64,000 bases of DNA, from NCBI GenBank assembly GCA_963740555.1, contig CAVUES010000005.1:1-64000 (forward strand). The letters run 5' to 3'. The notes beneath the pieces were generated by a model. That model saw nothing but the letters and a program-made list of their open reading frames with translations, was not told the origin of the DNA and did no database searches. Numbering within the stretch: the stretch's first letter is position 1; each line of letters begins with the position of its first letter. Source of the DNA: Mayfieldus sp963740555. Its GTDB lineage: Bacteria > Actinomycetota > Thermoleophilia > Solirubrobacterales > 70-9. The position numbers and the translations under genes were made by a program. Below are positions 46,274-54,117 of the stretch, piece by piece.

Positions 46274-47492
46274 CTATTCGCCCTGCGTGAAGCGCGCCGA
46301 CTCGTCCGCTGATCCGCCCAGCACGCCGCCCTCCAGCTCGCCCGGCTTCCAGCGCGTCCGCGGCACGATCGCGCGCTCGATCACGCGGCCCTTGTGGACC
46401 TCGATGACCCGAAGCATCGAGCGCACCAGCTCCTCGCCGAGGAAGTGCGGCTCCAGGCCGAGGTCGAGAAGCTTGGTGTGGGCCGGGTTGTAGTAGTGCT
46501 CCTCCATCTCGACCCTGGGATTGGGGAATTGCTGGATCTCGACCTCATAGCCGAGCTCGGCGGCTGACTTCTGCACCAGCTCGGCCAGCTCCGAGACGCA
46601 GAACTGCTCGGTGAACTGGTTGAAGACCCTGAACTCGCCCAGCTCGGCCGGGTTCTCGGCCGCCAGCTCGACGCAGCGCAGGGTGTCGCGGATGTTGAGG
46701 AAGCCGCGCGTCTGTCCGCCCTTGCCGTAGACGGTGAGCGGGTGGCCGATCACGGCCTGCACGCAGAAGCGGTTGAGCACCGTGCCGAAGGTCTCGTCGT
46801 AGTCGAAGCGGGTGCTGAGCCGCTCCTCGCGCGCGGTCTCGTCGGTCTCGATCCCGTAGACGACGCCCTGGTTGAGGTCGGTGGCGCGCAGCCCCCAGAT
46901 CCGGCAGGCGAAGTGGATGTTGTGCGAGTCGTGGACCTTGGAGAGGTGGTACAGCGAGCCCGGCATCTTCGGGAACGGCAGCGTGTCGCGCCGCCCCTTG
47001 TGCTCGATCTCGATGTAGCCCTCCTCGATGTCGATGTTCGGGCGTCCCGTACTCGCCCATCGTCCCGAGCTTGATCAGGTGGCAGTCGGGGACCCGGTCG
47101 CGGATCGAGAAGAGCAGGTTCAGTGTCCCGATCACGTTGTTGTGCTGGGTCTCCACCGCCGCCTCGCGCGACTGCATCGAGTAGGGCGCCGAGGACTGCT
47201 CCGCGAAGTGGACCACCACCTCGGGTGAGAACTCGCCGACGACGCGGTCGACGAAGTCGCCGTCCTGCATGTCGCCGACGTGGGCCGCGATCTGCTTGCC
47301 GGAGACGTCGCGCCAGGCGTCGATCCGCTCCTCGAGCGTGAGGACCGGGATCAGCGACTCGGTCGACTGCTGGAGGTGCCAGCGTCGACGGGAAAAGTTG
47401 TCGACTACCGCAACCTCGTGGCCACGGTCGGAGAATCTCAGGGCCGTCGGCCATCCCAGATAGCCGTCGCCCCCGAGAACGAGAACGCGCAT
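46274..47492 (-). CDS. sqdB: UDP-sulfoquinovose synthase (SQD1/SqdB), one frameshift
   Basis: Converts UDP-glucose plus sulfite to UDP-sulfoquinovose. MRVLVLGGDGYLGWPTALRF, DNFSRRRWHLQ, HFAEQSSAPYSM, LGTMGEYGTP, NIDIEEGYIEIEHKGRRDTL, SLYHLSKVHDSHN, RATDLNQGVVYGIETDET and GHPLTVYGKGGQTRG match SQD1 closely and distinguish it from generic epimerases. The reading frame is broken once: after GEYGTP the frame shifts by one extra base in a CCC run (47040-47042), and removing it restores one ORF of about 405 residues, the normal size. ATG 47492 is the start. Three membrane glycosyltransferase genes follow divergently, hinting at use of sulfoquinovose in a lipid or glycan. Confidence 0.9.
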
Positions 47493-47559
47493 AACCGCGG
47501 CAGGGTAGCGCGACGGGATGATGCACGGCGGTTTGCGCTTGCCATCTAGCATCTCCGCG

Positions 47560-48912
47560 ATGTACCGGGCGACCGAGGAGACAGCCGCGCCGTCGCGTCC
47601 GCATGCCCGCGCATTGCGCGATCTCGGCCCCCGCTGGCTGGCAGCGCTGGGCGCCGTGCTGGTGCTCGCCTTGGGACTGCGGATCGGCTTCGCGGTCGAC
47701 CCCCAGCGCCCGCAGGAGCCGGACTCGATCGGCTACGCGCGGATCGCCAAGAACCTCTACCTGGACGGCCACTTCGAGGAGGGCGGCGCCCGCCCCCACC
47801 TGCAGCAGCCGAGCAACTACTCCCCCGGCCTGCCCCTCCTGGTGACCGGGATCTACGGGCTGAGCGGCGGCGTGCACCTGGAGCTGGCACGAGTCGTGCT
47901 GGCGCTGATCGGCTCGCTCGCCGTCCTGCTTGCCTTCCTGATCGGCAGGAGACTGGCCGGTCCGGCTGCCGGATTGATCGCGGCGCTGGTCGTGGCCGGC
48001 TACCCGGCGCTTCTCCAGTACCAGGGCATGCTGATGACCGAGCCACTGGCGGTGACGCTGCTCGCGGGGACGCTTCTCGCCTTCCTTTGGGCCGGGGACG
48101 GCCGTGGGCCGTGGGCGTGGACCCTGCCCGGGCTGCTGCTCGGCCTTCTGGCGCTGGTGCGCCCGGAGTACCTGCTCTTCGGCGCCCTGCTGCCGCTGGT
48201 CGCTCTCTTCCTCGTCCGCCACCGAGCCGGTGACTGGCGGCCGGGGATCGCTGCCGCCGCGCTGATGGCGCTGGCGTTCGTGCTGCCGATCGTGCCCTGG
48301 ACGATCCACAACATCGTCAGCCTCGACCGCTTCGTGCCGATCTCGACCGGCGGCGGCAAGGCGCTCTACGTCGGCACCTCCCTTTCCGCCGACGGTGACG
48401 GGCCCCGCCTTCGGGACGAGCTGCTGCACACGCACCCGGCGCTGCGACGCCAGCTCGCCCATAAGCCCCGCGAGGCGCAGCTCGACGCCCTGCTCTCCGC
48501 GCTCGCGGCGCGCCGCTATCCCGGCAAGCCCACCGACGTCGCGCTCACCCGCATGGGGCGTCACAACCTCAACGTCGACCTCTCCGACCACACGATTGAC
48601 TTCGCCGCGATGCTGGCCCGCAAGTCCTACCGCGCCTGGCGCGAGGGACCGCGCTCGATCATGCACTCGACCTTCTGGAAGGCGGCGCAGAAGGTGCTCG
48701 TGGTGCTGGCGCTGCTGGGGCTCGGAGTGCTGGCGACGCGCCGGCGCTGGGAGGCAATACCGATCGCGCTGCTGGTCCTCGGGGTGACGGCCACCAGCGC
48801 GCTGCTGATCGCGTCGCCGAGACGCGCGATCGTGCTCCTTCCGGCGGTCGCCGCCCTCGCCGGCGCCGGCGTCGTGTGGCTGGCCGAGAAGGCGCGAGAG
48901 AGGATCTCTTGA
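47560..48912 (+). CDS. ArnT/PMT-like membrane glycosyltransferase, copy 1
   Basis: A 450-residue GT-C fold protein with about ten helices. After helix 1, an extracytoplasmic loop carries acidic residues (QRPQEPDSIGYARIAKNL, resembling the catalytic DD/E loop) and SNYSPGLPLLV. The pattern VPWTIHNIVSLDRFVPISTG and GKALYVGTSLSADGD is shared with the next gene. Such enzymes use polyprenyl-phosphate-linked sugars to modify lipids or proteins outside the membrane. The start is ATG 47560; an ATG at 47518 is possible. Its stop TGA overlaps a TTG (TTGA). It is divergent from sqdB, with 67 nt between. Confidence 0.85.
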   Translation: MYRATEETAAPSRPHARALRDLGPRWLAALGAVLVLALGLRIGFAVDPQRPQEPDSIGYARIAKNLYLDGHFEEGGARPHLQQPSNYSPGLPLLVTGIYGLSGGVHLELARVVLALIGSLAVLLAFLIGRRLAGPAAGLIAALVVAGYPALLQYQGMLMTEPLAVTLLAGTLLAFLWAGDGRGPWAWTLPGLLLGLLALVRPEYLLFGALLPLVALFLVRHRAGDWRPGIAAAALMALAFVLPIVPWTIHNIVSLDRFVPISTGGGKALYVGTSLSADGDGPRLRDELLHTHPALRRQLAHKPREAQLDALLSALAARRYPGKPTDVALTRMGRHNLNVDLSDHTIDFAAMLARKSYRAWREGPRSIMHSTFWKAAQKVLVVLALLGLGVLATRRRWEAIPIALLVLGVTATSALLIASPRRAIVLLPAVAALAGAGVVWLAEKARERIS

Positions 48913-48972
48913 CGCGGGCTCGGTCCGGGCTCGGCGACTGGATTCGGGGGTTGGCGGGCCGCGCACGGCTCG

Positions 48973-50265
48973 GTGACCCTGCTGGTCCTGGCGCTGATCG
49001 TCGCGGTCGGCTTCGGGCTGCGCGCCCACCGGGCCCTGAACCCGATCGACCAGCCTGGCGACGACGCGCGCGCCTACTTCTCGCTCTCCAAGGCGCTCTA
49101 CGTCGACGGCACCTACGGCGGGCCGACCTTCCACGACGCCAGCGACTGGTCCCCGGGCGCGCCGCTGCTCTACGCCGGCGTCTACTACCTGACCGGCGGG
49201 GTCCGCGACGGGGCGGCGCGAATGCTGGTGGCGCTGCTCGGCGCGGCGACGATCGTGATCGTCTACCTGCTCGGCCGGCGGCTCGCGGGCGCCGCGGCGG
49301 GATTGCTCGCGGCGGCCGGGGTCGCCGTCTACCCGTCCTTCATCCACTCCAACGGAGCGCTGCTCTCAGAGCCCCCGGCGATCTTCACCCTGCCGGCCGC
49401 CGTGCTCGCCTTCCTCTGGGCTCGCGAACGACGAAGTCCCTGGGCCTGGCTGGCGCCCGGCGCGCTGTTCGGGCTCACGGCGCTGATCCGTCCCGAGTAC
49501 CTGCTGGTCGGGTTCGCGTTCGCGATCGTGGCGCTGGTCGGCATCGCGCGCGAGCGGGGCTGGAGGCCTGGCCTGGCGGCGACCGTCTTGCTGGTCGCTG
49601 GCTTGCTGGCGCCGATCGTCCCCTGGACAATCCACAACATCGTCAGCCTCGACCGCTTCGTGCCGGTGTCGACCGGGGGCGGCAAGGCGCTCTACGTCGG
49701 CACCTACCTCTCCGCCGACGGCGACTACCAGCGGGTCAAGGCCGACCTCGTCGAGCGCTATCAGGGGCGAACGCTTCCGCCCGGCTCACCGCAGCTCGAC
49801 GCCGTCAACCCGACGCCGCTCTTCAACCGCGTCGCCGCCGTGCACCCGAACCTGAACCGCGACGCCTCGCTGGGCCGGATCGGCAAGCACCAGCTCTCCG
49901 AGGACCTGCGCCACCACACCGCCGCGTACGTGGCGATGCTGGCCCGAAAGACGGGCCGCATGTGGGACCAGGGCGTGGCGATGACCGGCCCCGCCGGGCG
50001 CACCACCCAGCTCCTCCTCGTCGCCCTCGGGCTCTGCGGGCTGGCGGCGATCGCCTGGCGCCGCCGCTGGTGGGAGCTGTGCGCCTTCGCGATCCCGATC
50101 CTGCTCGTCACCGCGATCGGTGCGGTGACCCTGGCCAGCACGCGGAGAAACGAGGTGTTGATGGCGCTGGTCATCCCCCTCGCGGCGGCCGCGCTTGTCT
50201 GGGGATGGGAATACGTGCGCGGTCGGTCCGCCGACTCGGACGCGATCGCCGCCCACCGCGCCTGA
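48973..50265 (+). CDS. ArnT/PMT-like membrane glycosyltransferase, copy 2
   Basis: A 430-residue paralog of the preceding gene: NPIDQPGDDARAYFSLSKAL (acidic loop), DWSPGAPLLYAGVYY, RPEYLLVGFAF, and IVPWTIHNIVSLDRFVPVSTG with GGGKALYVGTYLSADGDYQR. The block 49622-49705 is nearly identical at the DNA level to 48298-48381 in copy 1, so the duplication is recent or maintained by gene conversion. The frame before GTG 48973 has no start codon back to a stop at 48910. A positively charged stretch LTRARSGLGDWIRGLAGRAR lies in another frame from TTG 48909, so the true N-terminus may involve one more indel error. Confidence 0.83.
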   Translation: MTLLVLALIVAVGFGLRAHRALNPIDQPGDDARAYFSLSKALYVDGTYGGPTFHDASDWSPGAPLLYAGVYYLTGGVRDGAARMLVALLGAATIVIVYLLGRRLAGAAAGLLAAAGVAVYPSFIHSNGALLSEPPAIFTLPAAVLAFLWARERRSPWAWLAPGALFGLTALIRPEYLLVGFAFAIVALVGIARERGWRPGLAATVLLVAGLLAPIVPWTIHNIVSLDRFVPVSTGGGKALYVGTYLSADGDYQRVKADLVERYQGRTLPPGSPQLDAVNPTPLFNRVAAVHPNLNRDASLGRIGKHQLSEDLRHHTAAYVAMLARKTGRMWDQGVAMTGPAGRTTQLLLVALGLCGLAAIAWRRRWWELCAFAIPILLVTAIGAVTLASTRRNEVLMALVIPLAAAALVWGWEYVRGRSADSDAIAAHRA

Positions 50266-50314
50266 CCGCAAGCGTTCAGGCAACCTCGCGGGCGCTCCCT
50301 ATCCTGCATTCGCC

Positions 50315-51382
50315 GTGACCCCTACCGCGAGCCTGTTCCCGCCCGAGCTGACCGCGCTGCGCAGCGCCGGCCTGATCGCCGCCGCCTGCATCCTCGTCTT
50401 CGCGATCGTGCGGCGACGCAGCCTGCGCAACGCCGACGTGCTGATCCTGATCCTTGTCGCGCTCGGGCTGGCGATCGTCTCCGGAACGGAGATCACCGAC
50501 AAGCTGCTGTCGGCGTTCTCGTTCAAACGCGGCAACGGCGGTCGCATCCTCGGCCTCGCGGTGTTCGCGATCTTCATCCTCTTCCTGCTCATCCTGCGCG
50601 CCCTCTCGCAGGCCGGGCGCAACTCGCGCCAGCTCTCGGCGGTGCTCGAGGGGCTCGCCTGGGAGGAGTTCCGAAACGCCGGCCTGCCGGAGCGCTTCCG
50701 CGGCAAGGTGGCGGTGCTGGTGCCCGCCTACAACGAGGCCGAGAACATCGGCCACGTCCTCGACCGCCTCCCGGCCGAGGTCTGCGGCCGCCCGACGGCG
50801 GTGCTGGTGATCGACGACGGCTCCCGCGACGGCACCGGCGACGTCGCCGCCGAGCACGGCGCGATCGTCGCCCGCCACGTGATCAACCGCGGCGGAGGGG
50901 CGGCTCTGCGCACCGGCTACCGCCTGCTCGCCGACTCGGGCGCCGAGATCGTCGTCACCCTCGACGCCGACGGGCAGCACCTGCCCTCCGAGATGGAGCG
51001 GCTGGTCGAGCCGGTGCTCAGCGGCAAGGTCGACGTCGCCCACGGATCGCGGGTGCTCGGCGAGTCGGAGCGCGGCCACGTCTCGCGCGAGCTCGGGATC
51101 GTCTTCTTCAACCGGGTGGTCTCGATGATCACCCGCACCCACGTCACCGACTGCTCGAACGGCTACCGGGCGGTGCGCGCGTCTGTGCTGCCGCAGCTGG
51201 TGCTGCGCCAGGAGCAGTTCCACACCTCCGAGTTCCTGATCGAGGCGATCAAGCGCGGCATCCCCGCCGAGGAGGTGCCGGTGACGGTGGTCAAGCGCCT
51301 CCACGGCCACTCGAAGAAGCCGGCCGTTGTCCGCTACGGGCTCGGCTTCGCGAACGCGATCGTTCGCACCTGGCTGCGCTAG
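50315..51382 (+). CDS. DUF2304-GT2 fusion: polyprenyl-phosphate glycosyltransferase
   Basis: A 355-residue protein. The N-terminal 110 residues contain three helices with the DUF2304 look (LIAAACILVFAIVRRRSL, ADVLILILVALGLAIVSGTE, GLAVFAIFILFLLILRALSQ). The rest is a DPM1-like GT2 domain: VAVLVPAYNEAENIGHVL, VIDDGSRDGTGDVA, VTLDADGQHLPSEME (DxD), HGSRVLGESERGHVSRELG, TDCSNGYRAVRA and KRLHGHSKK. DUF2304 and GT2 are normally separate neighbouring genes; here they are fused. It probably loads a sugar on polyprenyl phosphate for the two GT-C enzymes upstream. The start is GTG 50315. Confidence 0.85.
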   Translation: MTPTASLFPPELTALRSAGLIAAACILVFAIVRRRSLRNADVLILILVALGLAIVSGTEITDKLLSAFSFKRGNGGRILGLAVFAIFILFLLILRALSQAGRNSRQLSAVLEGLAWEEFRNAGLPERFRGKVAVLVPAYNEAENIGHVLDRLPAEVCGRPTAVLVIDDGSRDGTGDVAAEHGAIVARHVINRGGGAALRTGYRLLADSGAEIVVTLDADGQHLPSEMERLVEPVLSGKVDVAHGSRVLGESERGHVSRELGIVFFNRVVSMITRTHVTDCSNGYRAVRASVLPQLVLRQEQFHTSEFLIEAIKRGIPAEEVPVTVVKRLHGHSKKPAVVRYGLGFANAIVRTWLR

Positions 51383-51402
51383 CCGCAACGGGCGCCAAAC
51401 AA

Positions 51403-51431
51403 CTTCTGCCGCCTCGATTGAACGGCAGAAG
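51403..51431. terminator. Hairpin between convergent genes, possible bidirectional terminator
   Basis: Arms CTTCTGCCG (51403-51411) and CGGCAGAAG (51423-51431) form a perfect 9-bp stem with an 11-nt loop, placed between the GT2 gene (stop 51382) and the convergent SnoaL-like gene (stop 51455). No U tract follows on either strand, so it is a weak terminator candidate. Confidence 0.5.
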
Positions 51432-51454
51432 CTGTCCGGTTCAGGCCGGGAGAT

Positions 51455-51829
51455 CTACTTGGCGAACACCCGGTTGGGAACCGCCTCGTCGCCGAGCGTG
51501 TCAAAAGCGACGAGCTTGCCCTCACCGTTGTAGGTGAGGACGTCGGCGCCCTCGATCGACTCGCCCTCGAGCTTGACCGTGGTCAGGGCGATGACCTTGT
51601 CGCCTTCGGCGATGAAGTCATGCGGCTTGTTGCTGAAGTCCTTGCTCATGAACTTGCCCCACAGCTCGCCGACTTCTTGCTTGCCGTTGTAGGTGCCGGT
51701 CAGCGCGTTGTCGCCGCGCACCGTCCACTCGATCGAATCATCGATGTCGCGCATTGCGCCGTCCGCGTCGCCGCTACTGAACGCCGCATATGCGTCTTGC
51801 GCTGCTTGTTTGTTCTCTTGTGCTGCCAT
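51455..51829 (-). CDS. SnoaL-like / NTF2-fold protein
   Basis: A 124-residue protein beginning MAAQENKQAAQDAYAAFSSG with a typical NTF2-like helix, then DIDDSIEWTVRGDNALTGTY, WGKFMSKDFSNKPHDFIAEG, and strands KVIALTTVKLEGESIEGADV. It belongs to the SnoaL_2/ketosteroid isomerase-like superfamily; no catalytic residues can be assigned. ATG 51829 is preceded by GAAAGGGAC. An 18-bp dyad CTTGAC-N6-GTCAAG (51858-51875) lies 29 nt upstream of the start. Codon use and GC content look slightly lower than in neighbours (many AAG and AAC codons). Confidence 0.8.
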   Translation of the reverse strand: MAAQENKQAAQDAYAAFSSGDADGAMRDIDDSIEWTVRGDNALTGTYNGKQEVGELWGKFMSKDFSNKPHDFIAEGDKVIALTTVKLEGESIEGADVLTYNGEGKLVAFDTLGDEAVPNRVFAK

Positions 51830-51857
51830 TGCTGTAGTCCCTTTCTTTGGGGTTTTC

Positions 51858-51875
51858 TTGACGTCGATGTCAAGC
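51858..51875. promoter_or_regulatory. Palindrome CTTGAC-N6-GTCAAG upstream of a SnoaL-like gene
   Basis: A perfect 6-6-6 dyad in the upstream region of the gene at 51455-51829. TTGACA within it could be a -35 element on the minus strand, but no good -10 follows at 16-18 nt. It may be an operator; no regulator gene lies next to it. Confidence 0.35.
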
Positions 51876-51900
51876 CAAGGCTTTGAGTCCGACTGTGGGG

Positions 51901-52002
51901 CTAGTCAGAGATGTGCTCGTAGGTGACCCGGCGGTCGGCCTTGGCGCGTTGAAGCTCGCCGCGCCGGTGTGCTGCCCATTGGGACAGCTTGGTGCTGCTC
52001 AC
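51901..52002 (-). CDS. Possible 33-aa small protein in a 338-bp gene-free stretch
   Basis: GTG 52002 to TAG 51901 reads as a charged, helix-prone peptide starting MSSTKLSQWAAHRRGELQRA and ending RVTYEHISD. Composition looks protein-like rather than random high-GC translation. The region around it (51830-52167) otherwise holds only a short dyad and no recognisable RNA gene. No clear Shine-Dalgarno is seen. Coding status is a guess. Confidence 0.3.
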   Translation of the reverse strand: MSSTKLSQWAAHRRGELQRAKADRRVTYEHISD

Positions 52003-52167
52003 ATCGACCTATTGCCTTCCGTGCCCTCTTTAGCGGGTCGCACGAAAGGAAGAGGAAAGCCCAGCGGGCGAGTGAATCGGCCGGACCGCCGGTTGATGTC
52101 CCCGCGGTGCCAGCCCAACGACTCTACTCCCGTTTCCTAAGTTTCGGGCAGCGGCCTGAAAACCGGC

Positions 52168-52452
52168 CTAGAGCTCGGGCTGGCGCACCTCGGAGGGTTC
52201 GGGGAGGTAGAGGTCCTCGCCGCAGGTCGGGCAGACCTGGACATAGAGCTTCACCACCCTGCCGCAGCGCGGGCAGCGGCGCTCAGGCTCTTCCTGCTCG
52301 AAGCGAAGCAGCAGGGCGGCGACCAGGCCCAGGAACGGCACCACGATGCCGATCAGAAGCCAGATGAAGAAAGAGCTCCCCTTGGCGCGCCCGACGAAGG
52401 CGGTCGCGATCGCAGAGGCGATCCCGGCGGCTACGAACCACTGATACTCCAC
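52168..52452 (-). CDS. Small membrane protein with zinc-ribbon
   Basis: A 94-residue protein with two predicted helices (FVAAGIASAIATAFVGRA; FFIWLLIGIVVPFLGLVAALLL) followed by a cytoplasmic zinc ribbon RCPRCGRVVKLYVQVCPTCG (CxxC-x11-CxxC). The acidic tail is EDLYLPEPSEVRQPEL. Such small membrane-anchored zinc ribbons are common and uncharacterised in actinobacteria. ATG 52452. It lies downstream of ndh on the same strand (36-nt gap), so cotranscription with ndh is likely. Confidence 0.75.
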   Translation of the reverse strand: MEYQWFVAAGIASAIATAFVGRAKGSSFFIWLLIGIVVPFLGLVAALLLRFEQEEPERRCPRCGRVVKLYVQVCPTCGEDLYLPEPSEVRQPEL

Positions 52453-52487
52453 GCCCCCAATTGTCGCTGGCGACGTCTCGCGGGTGC

Positions 52488-53804
52488 CTAACGCTCGATC
52501 GGCCTGTGGCTGCCGCCGGCCTGGTACGCCTCGTCGCGCAGGGGACGCGGATGCCCGATCGAGCCGACCTCAGCGAGGTCGCGCTGGAAGGGGAGGCTCA
52601 CGGTCCAGTCGAGCACCGCGCGCACCTTTCGGGCCGTGCCCGGGATCTGGCTCATGTGGTAGGTGCGGGCCATCCACCAGGCCGGAAAGCCACGGAACTT
52701 GCGGTTGCCGATCATGCCAACGGCCTTGTAGCGGCCCAGGTTGACGAACGAGGCGAAGTCGCGATAGTGAAAGGGCTGCGCGGTTCCGACCCCGAGCTCG
52801 GCGGCGATGTTGCGCGCCGCCGCGGGTCCCTGGCGGACTGCCTGCTGGGCCGTCCCCCCGGCCGTGCCGCCCTCGGGATCTGGGACGGAGGCGCAGTCGC
52901 CGATCGCCCAGACCCGCTCCAGGCCCTCCACCTTCAGGTGGTCGTCGACCGGCACGCGGCCGCGCTCGTCGAGCGGCACCGCGAGGGTGCGAAGGCTCGG
53001 ATGGGGAGCGACGCCAGCGGTCCAGACGACTGTCCGAGTCGGCAGCGTCTCGCCGGTTGAGAGCCTGGCGCTGGTCGCGGTCAGCTCCTCCAGCGTCGTG
53101 CCGAGCCGGATGTCGATCCCGCGACCGCGAAGCTCGCGCACCGCGTACTCGGCCAGCTCGAGGGGAGTCTCGGGAAGCACCCGGTTCGTCGCCTCGACCA
53201 GCACCCAGCGCATCCCGTGCAGCCGCGCCCGCGGGTAGCGCTCCATGGCGTCGGCGGCGAAGTCCTGAAGTTCGGCCAGCGCTTCCAGCCCCGCGTACCC
53301 GCCGCCGACGAAGACGTAGGTGAGCAGCTCATCCTGGCGCGCCGGGTCCTCGGAGTCGTTGGCCGCCTCGAGGGTCTCGATCAGGTGATTGCGCAGCCAG
53401 ATGGCGTCGGCGAGGCTCTTGAAGCCGATCGCGTGGCGGTCGAGGCCCGGCACCGGCAGCACCCGTGACACCGAGCCCAGGGCCAGCAGCAGGGCGTCGT
53501 AGCGGACCTCGTCGGACTCGCCTTCGTGGTTTCGGATCTCGACCGTGCGCGATGCCGGGTCGTGGGCGGTGATCGCTCCGAGCCGCAGGTAGGTGCGCCG
53601 CAGGATGTCGCGCAGTGGCGTGACGACGTGGCGCGGCTCCAGGGTCCCGGCGGCGGCCTCAGGCAGAAACGGCGTGTAGAGCAGGAAGTTGACGTCGTTG
53701 ACGAGCATCAACCGCGCCGACTGGCGCGGCATCAGGCGCTCGAACTGACGAGCGGCGCTCGCCCCACCGAACCCACCACCGGCTATGACGACGTTCCAGG
53801 CCAC
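52488..53804 (-). CDS. ndh: Type II NADH dehydrogenase (NDH-2)
   Basis: Non-proton-pumping NADH:quinone oxidoreductase on the inner face of the membrane; with the men genes it feeds electrons to menaquinone. The 438-residue protein has FAD motif VVIAGGGFGGASAARQF, NAD motif YVFVGGGYAGLEALAEL, TVVWTAGVAPHPSL, VWAIGDCASVPDPEGG and a C-terminal amphipathic membrane-binding region. GTG 53804 is preceded by TAGGAGGT. A promoter (TTGTAA, 18 nt, CATACT) overlapped by a strong dyad (53835-53865) suggests repressor control, plausibly by redox state. Confidence 0.92.
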   Translation of the reverse strand: MAWNVVIAGGGFGGASAARQFERLMPRQSARLMLVNDVNFLLYTPFLPEAAAGTLEPRHVVTPLRDILRRTYLRLGAITAHDPASRTVEIRNHEGESDEVRYDALLLALGSVSRVLPVPGLDRHAIGFKSLADAIWLRNHLIETLEAANDSEDPARQDELLTYVFVGGGYAGLEALAELQDFAADAMERYPRARLHGMRWVLVEATNRVLPETPLELAEYAVRELRGRGIDIRLGTTLEELTATSARLSTGETLPTRTVVWTAGVAPHPSLRTLAVPLDERGRVPVDDHLKVEGLERVWAIGDCASVPDPEGGTAGGTAQQAVRQGPAAARNIAAELGVGTAQPFHYRDFASFVNLGRYKAVGMIGNRKFRGFPAWWMARTYHMSQIPGTARKVRAVLDWTVSLPFQRDLAEVGSIGHPRPLRDEAYQAGGSHRPIER

Positions 53805-53829
53805 GAGGACCTCCTACTCGGGTGTGTCC

Positions 53830-53865
53830 AGTATGGCACCTTGTAACACGCTGTTACAAAGTGCC
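53830..53865 (-). promoter_or_regulatory. ndh promoter overlapped by an operator-like dyad
   Basis: The dyad TTGTAACA-CGC-TGTTACAA (53841-53859) is perfect and is extended by GGCAC (53835-53839) and GTGCC (53861-53865). On the minus strand TTGTAA (53854-53859) and CATACT (53830-53835) are 18 nt apart, so the dyad covers the -35 and spacer. The 8-3-8 TTGT...ACAA form recalls Rex or TetR operators; Rex commonly controls ndh in Gram-positive bacteria. The regulator is not in the window. Confidence 0.55.
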
Positions 53866-53907
53866 GGAAGGCACATTTGCTTCCGGACCTCGCTACCGGG
53901 ACGGCGT

Positions 53908-54078
53908 TCAGGCCGGAGCGGTGCCGCCGTTCGGAGGCAGGCGATCGAGCATGCGCCAGGTGGCCTGGGTATTCGCGCGGATCTGGTCGCCCATGTCGTC
54001 GAGCCTGCGGCCCATCTGCTCCATGCGACGCTCCATCCCCTCCAGGCCCCTGGTCTGGGCCTCCGACGCCTTCTGCAT
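53908..54078 (-). CDS. Possible 56-aa coiled-coil protein
   Basis: ATG 54078 to TGA 53908 encodes a Met/Arg/Glu-rich helix (MQKASEAQTRGLEGMERRME, then QMGRRLDDMGDQIRANTQ) ending LDRLPPNGGTAPA. Heptad spacing is suggestive of a short coiled coil. The frame is the same as that of the upstream Ser-rich membrane protein gene, directly after its stop, and stays open from TAG 54118, so it could also be a remnant of a longer C-terminus. No strong Shine-Dalgarno. Confidence 0.45.
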   Translation of the reverse strand: MQKASEAQTRGLEGMERRMEQMGRRLDDMGDQIRANTQATWRMLDRLPPNGGTAPA

Positions 54079-54117
54079 CCGCAGCGTCTGCTCAGAATCA
54101 CAGCCCCTTCGAGACGA

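Noticed and set aside
46545..47552. Separate 335-residue epimerase overlapping a 230-residue one
   Set aside because: The first 180 residues of one and all of the other join into a single SQD1-type protein after removal of one base in a CCC run; the rest is out-of-frame translation.
14497..53837. Long plus-strand ORFs opposite ilvE, serA, leuA, ilvB and others
   Set aside because: They are antisense shadows typical of high-GC DNA: His/Arg/Asp/Val-rich with no family motifs, while the other strand carries clear enzymes.
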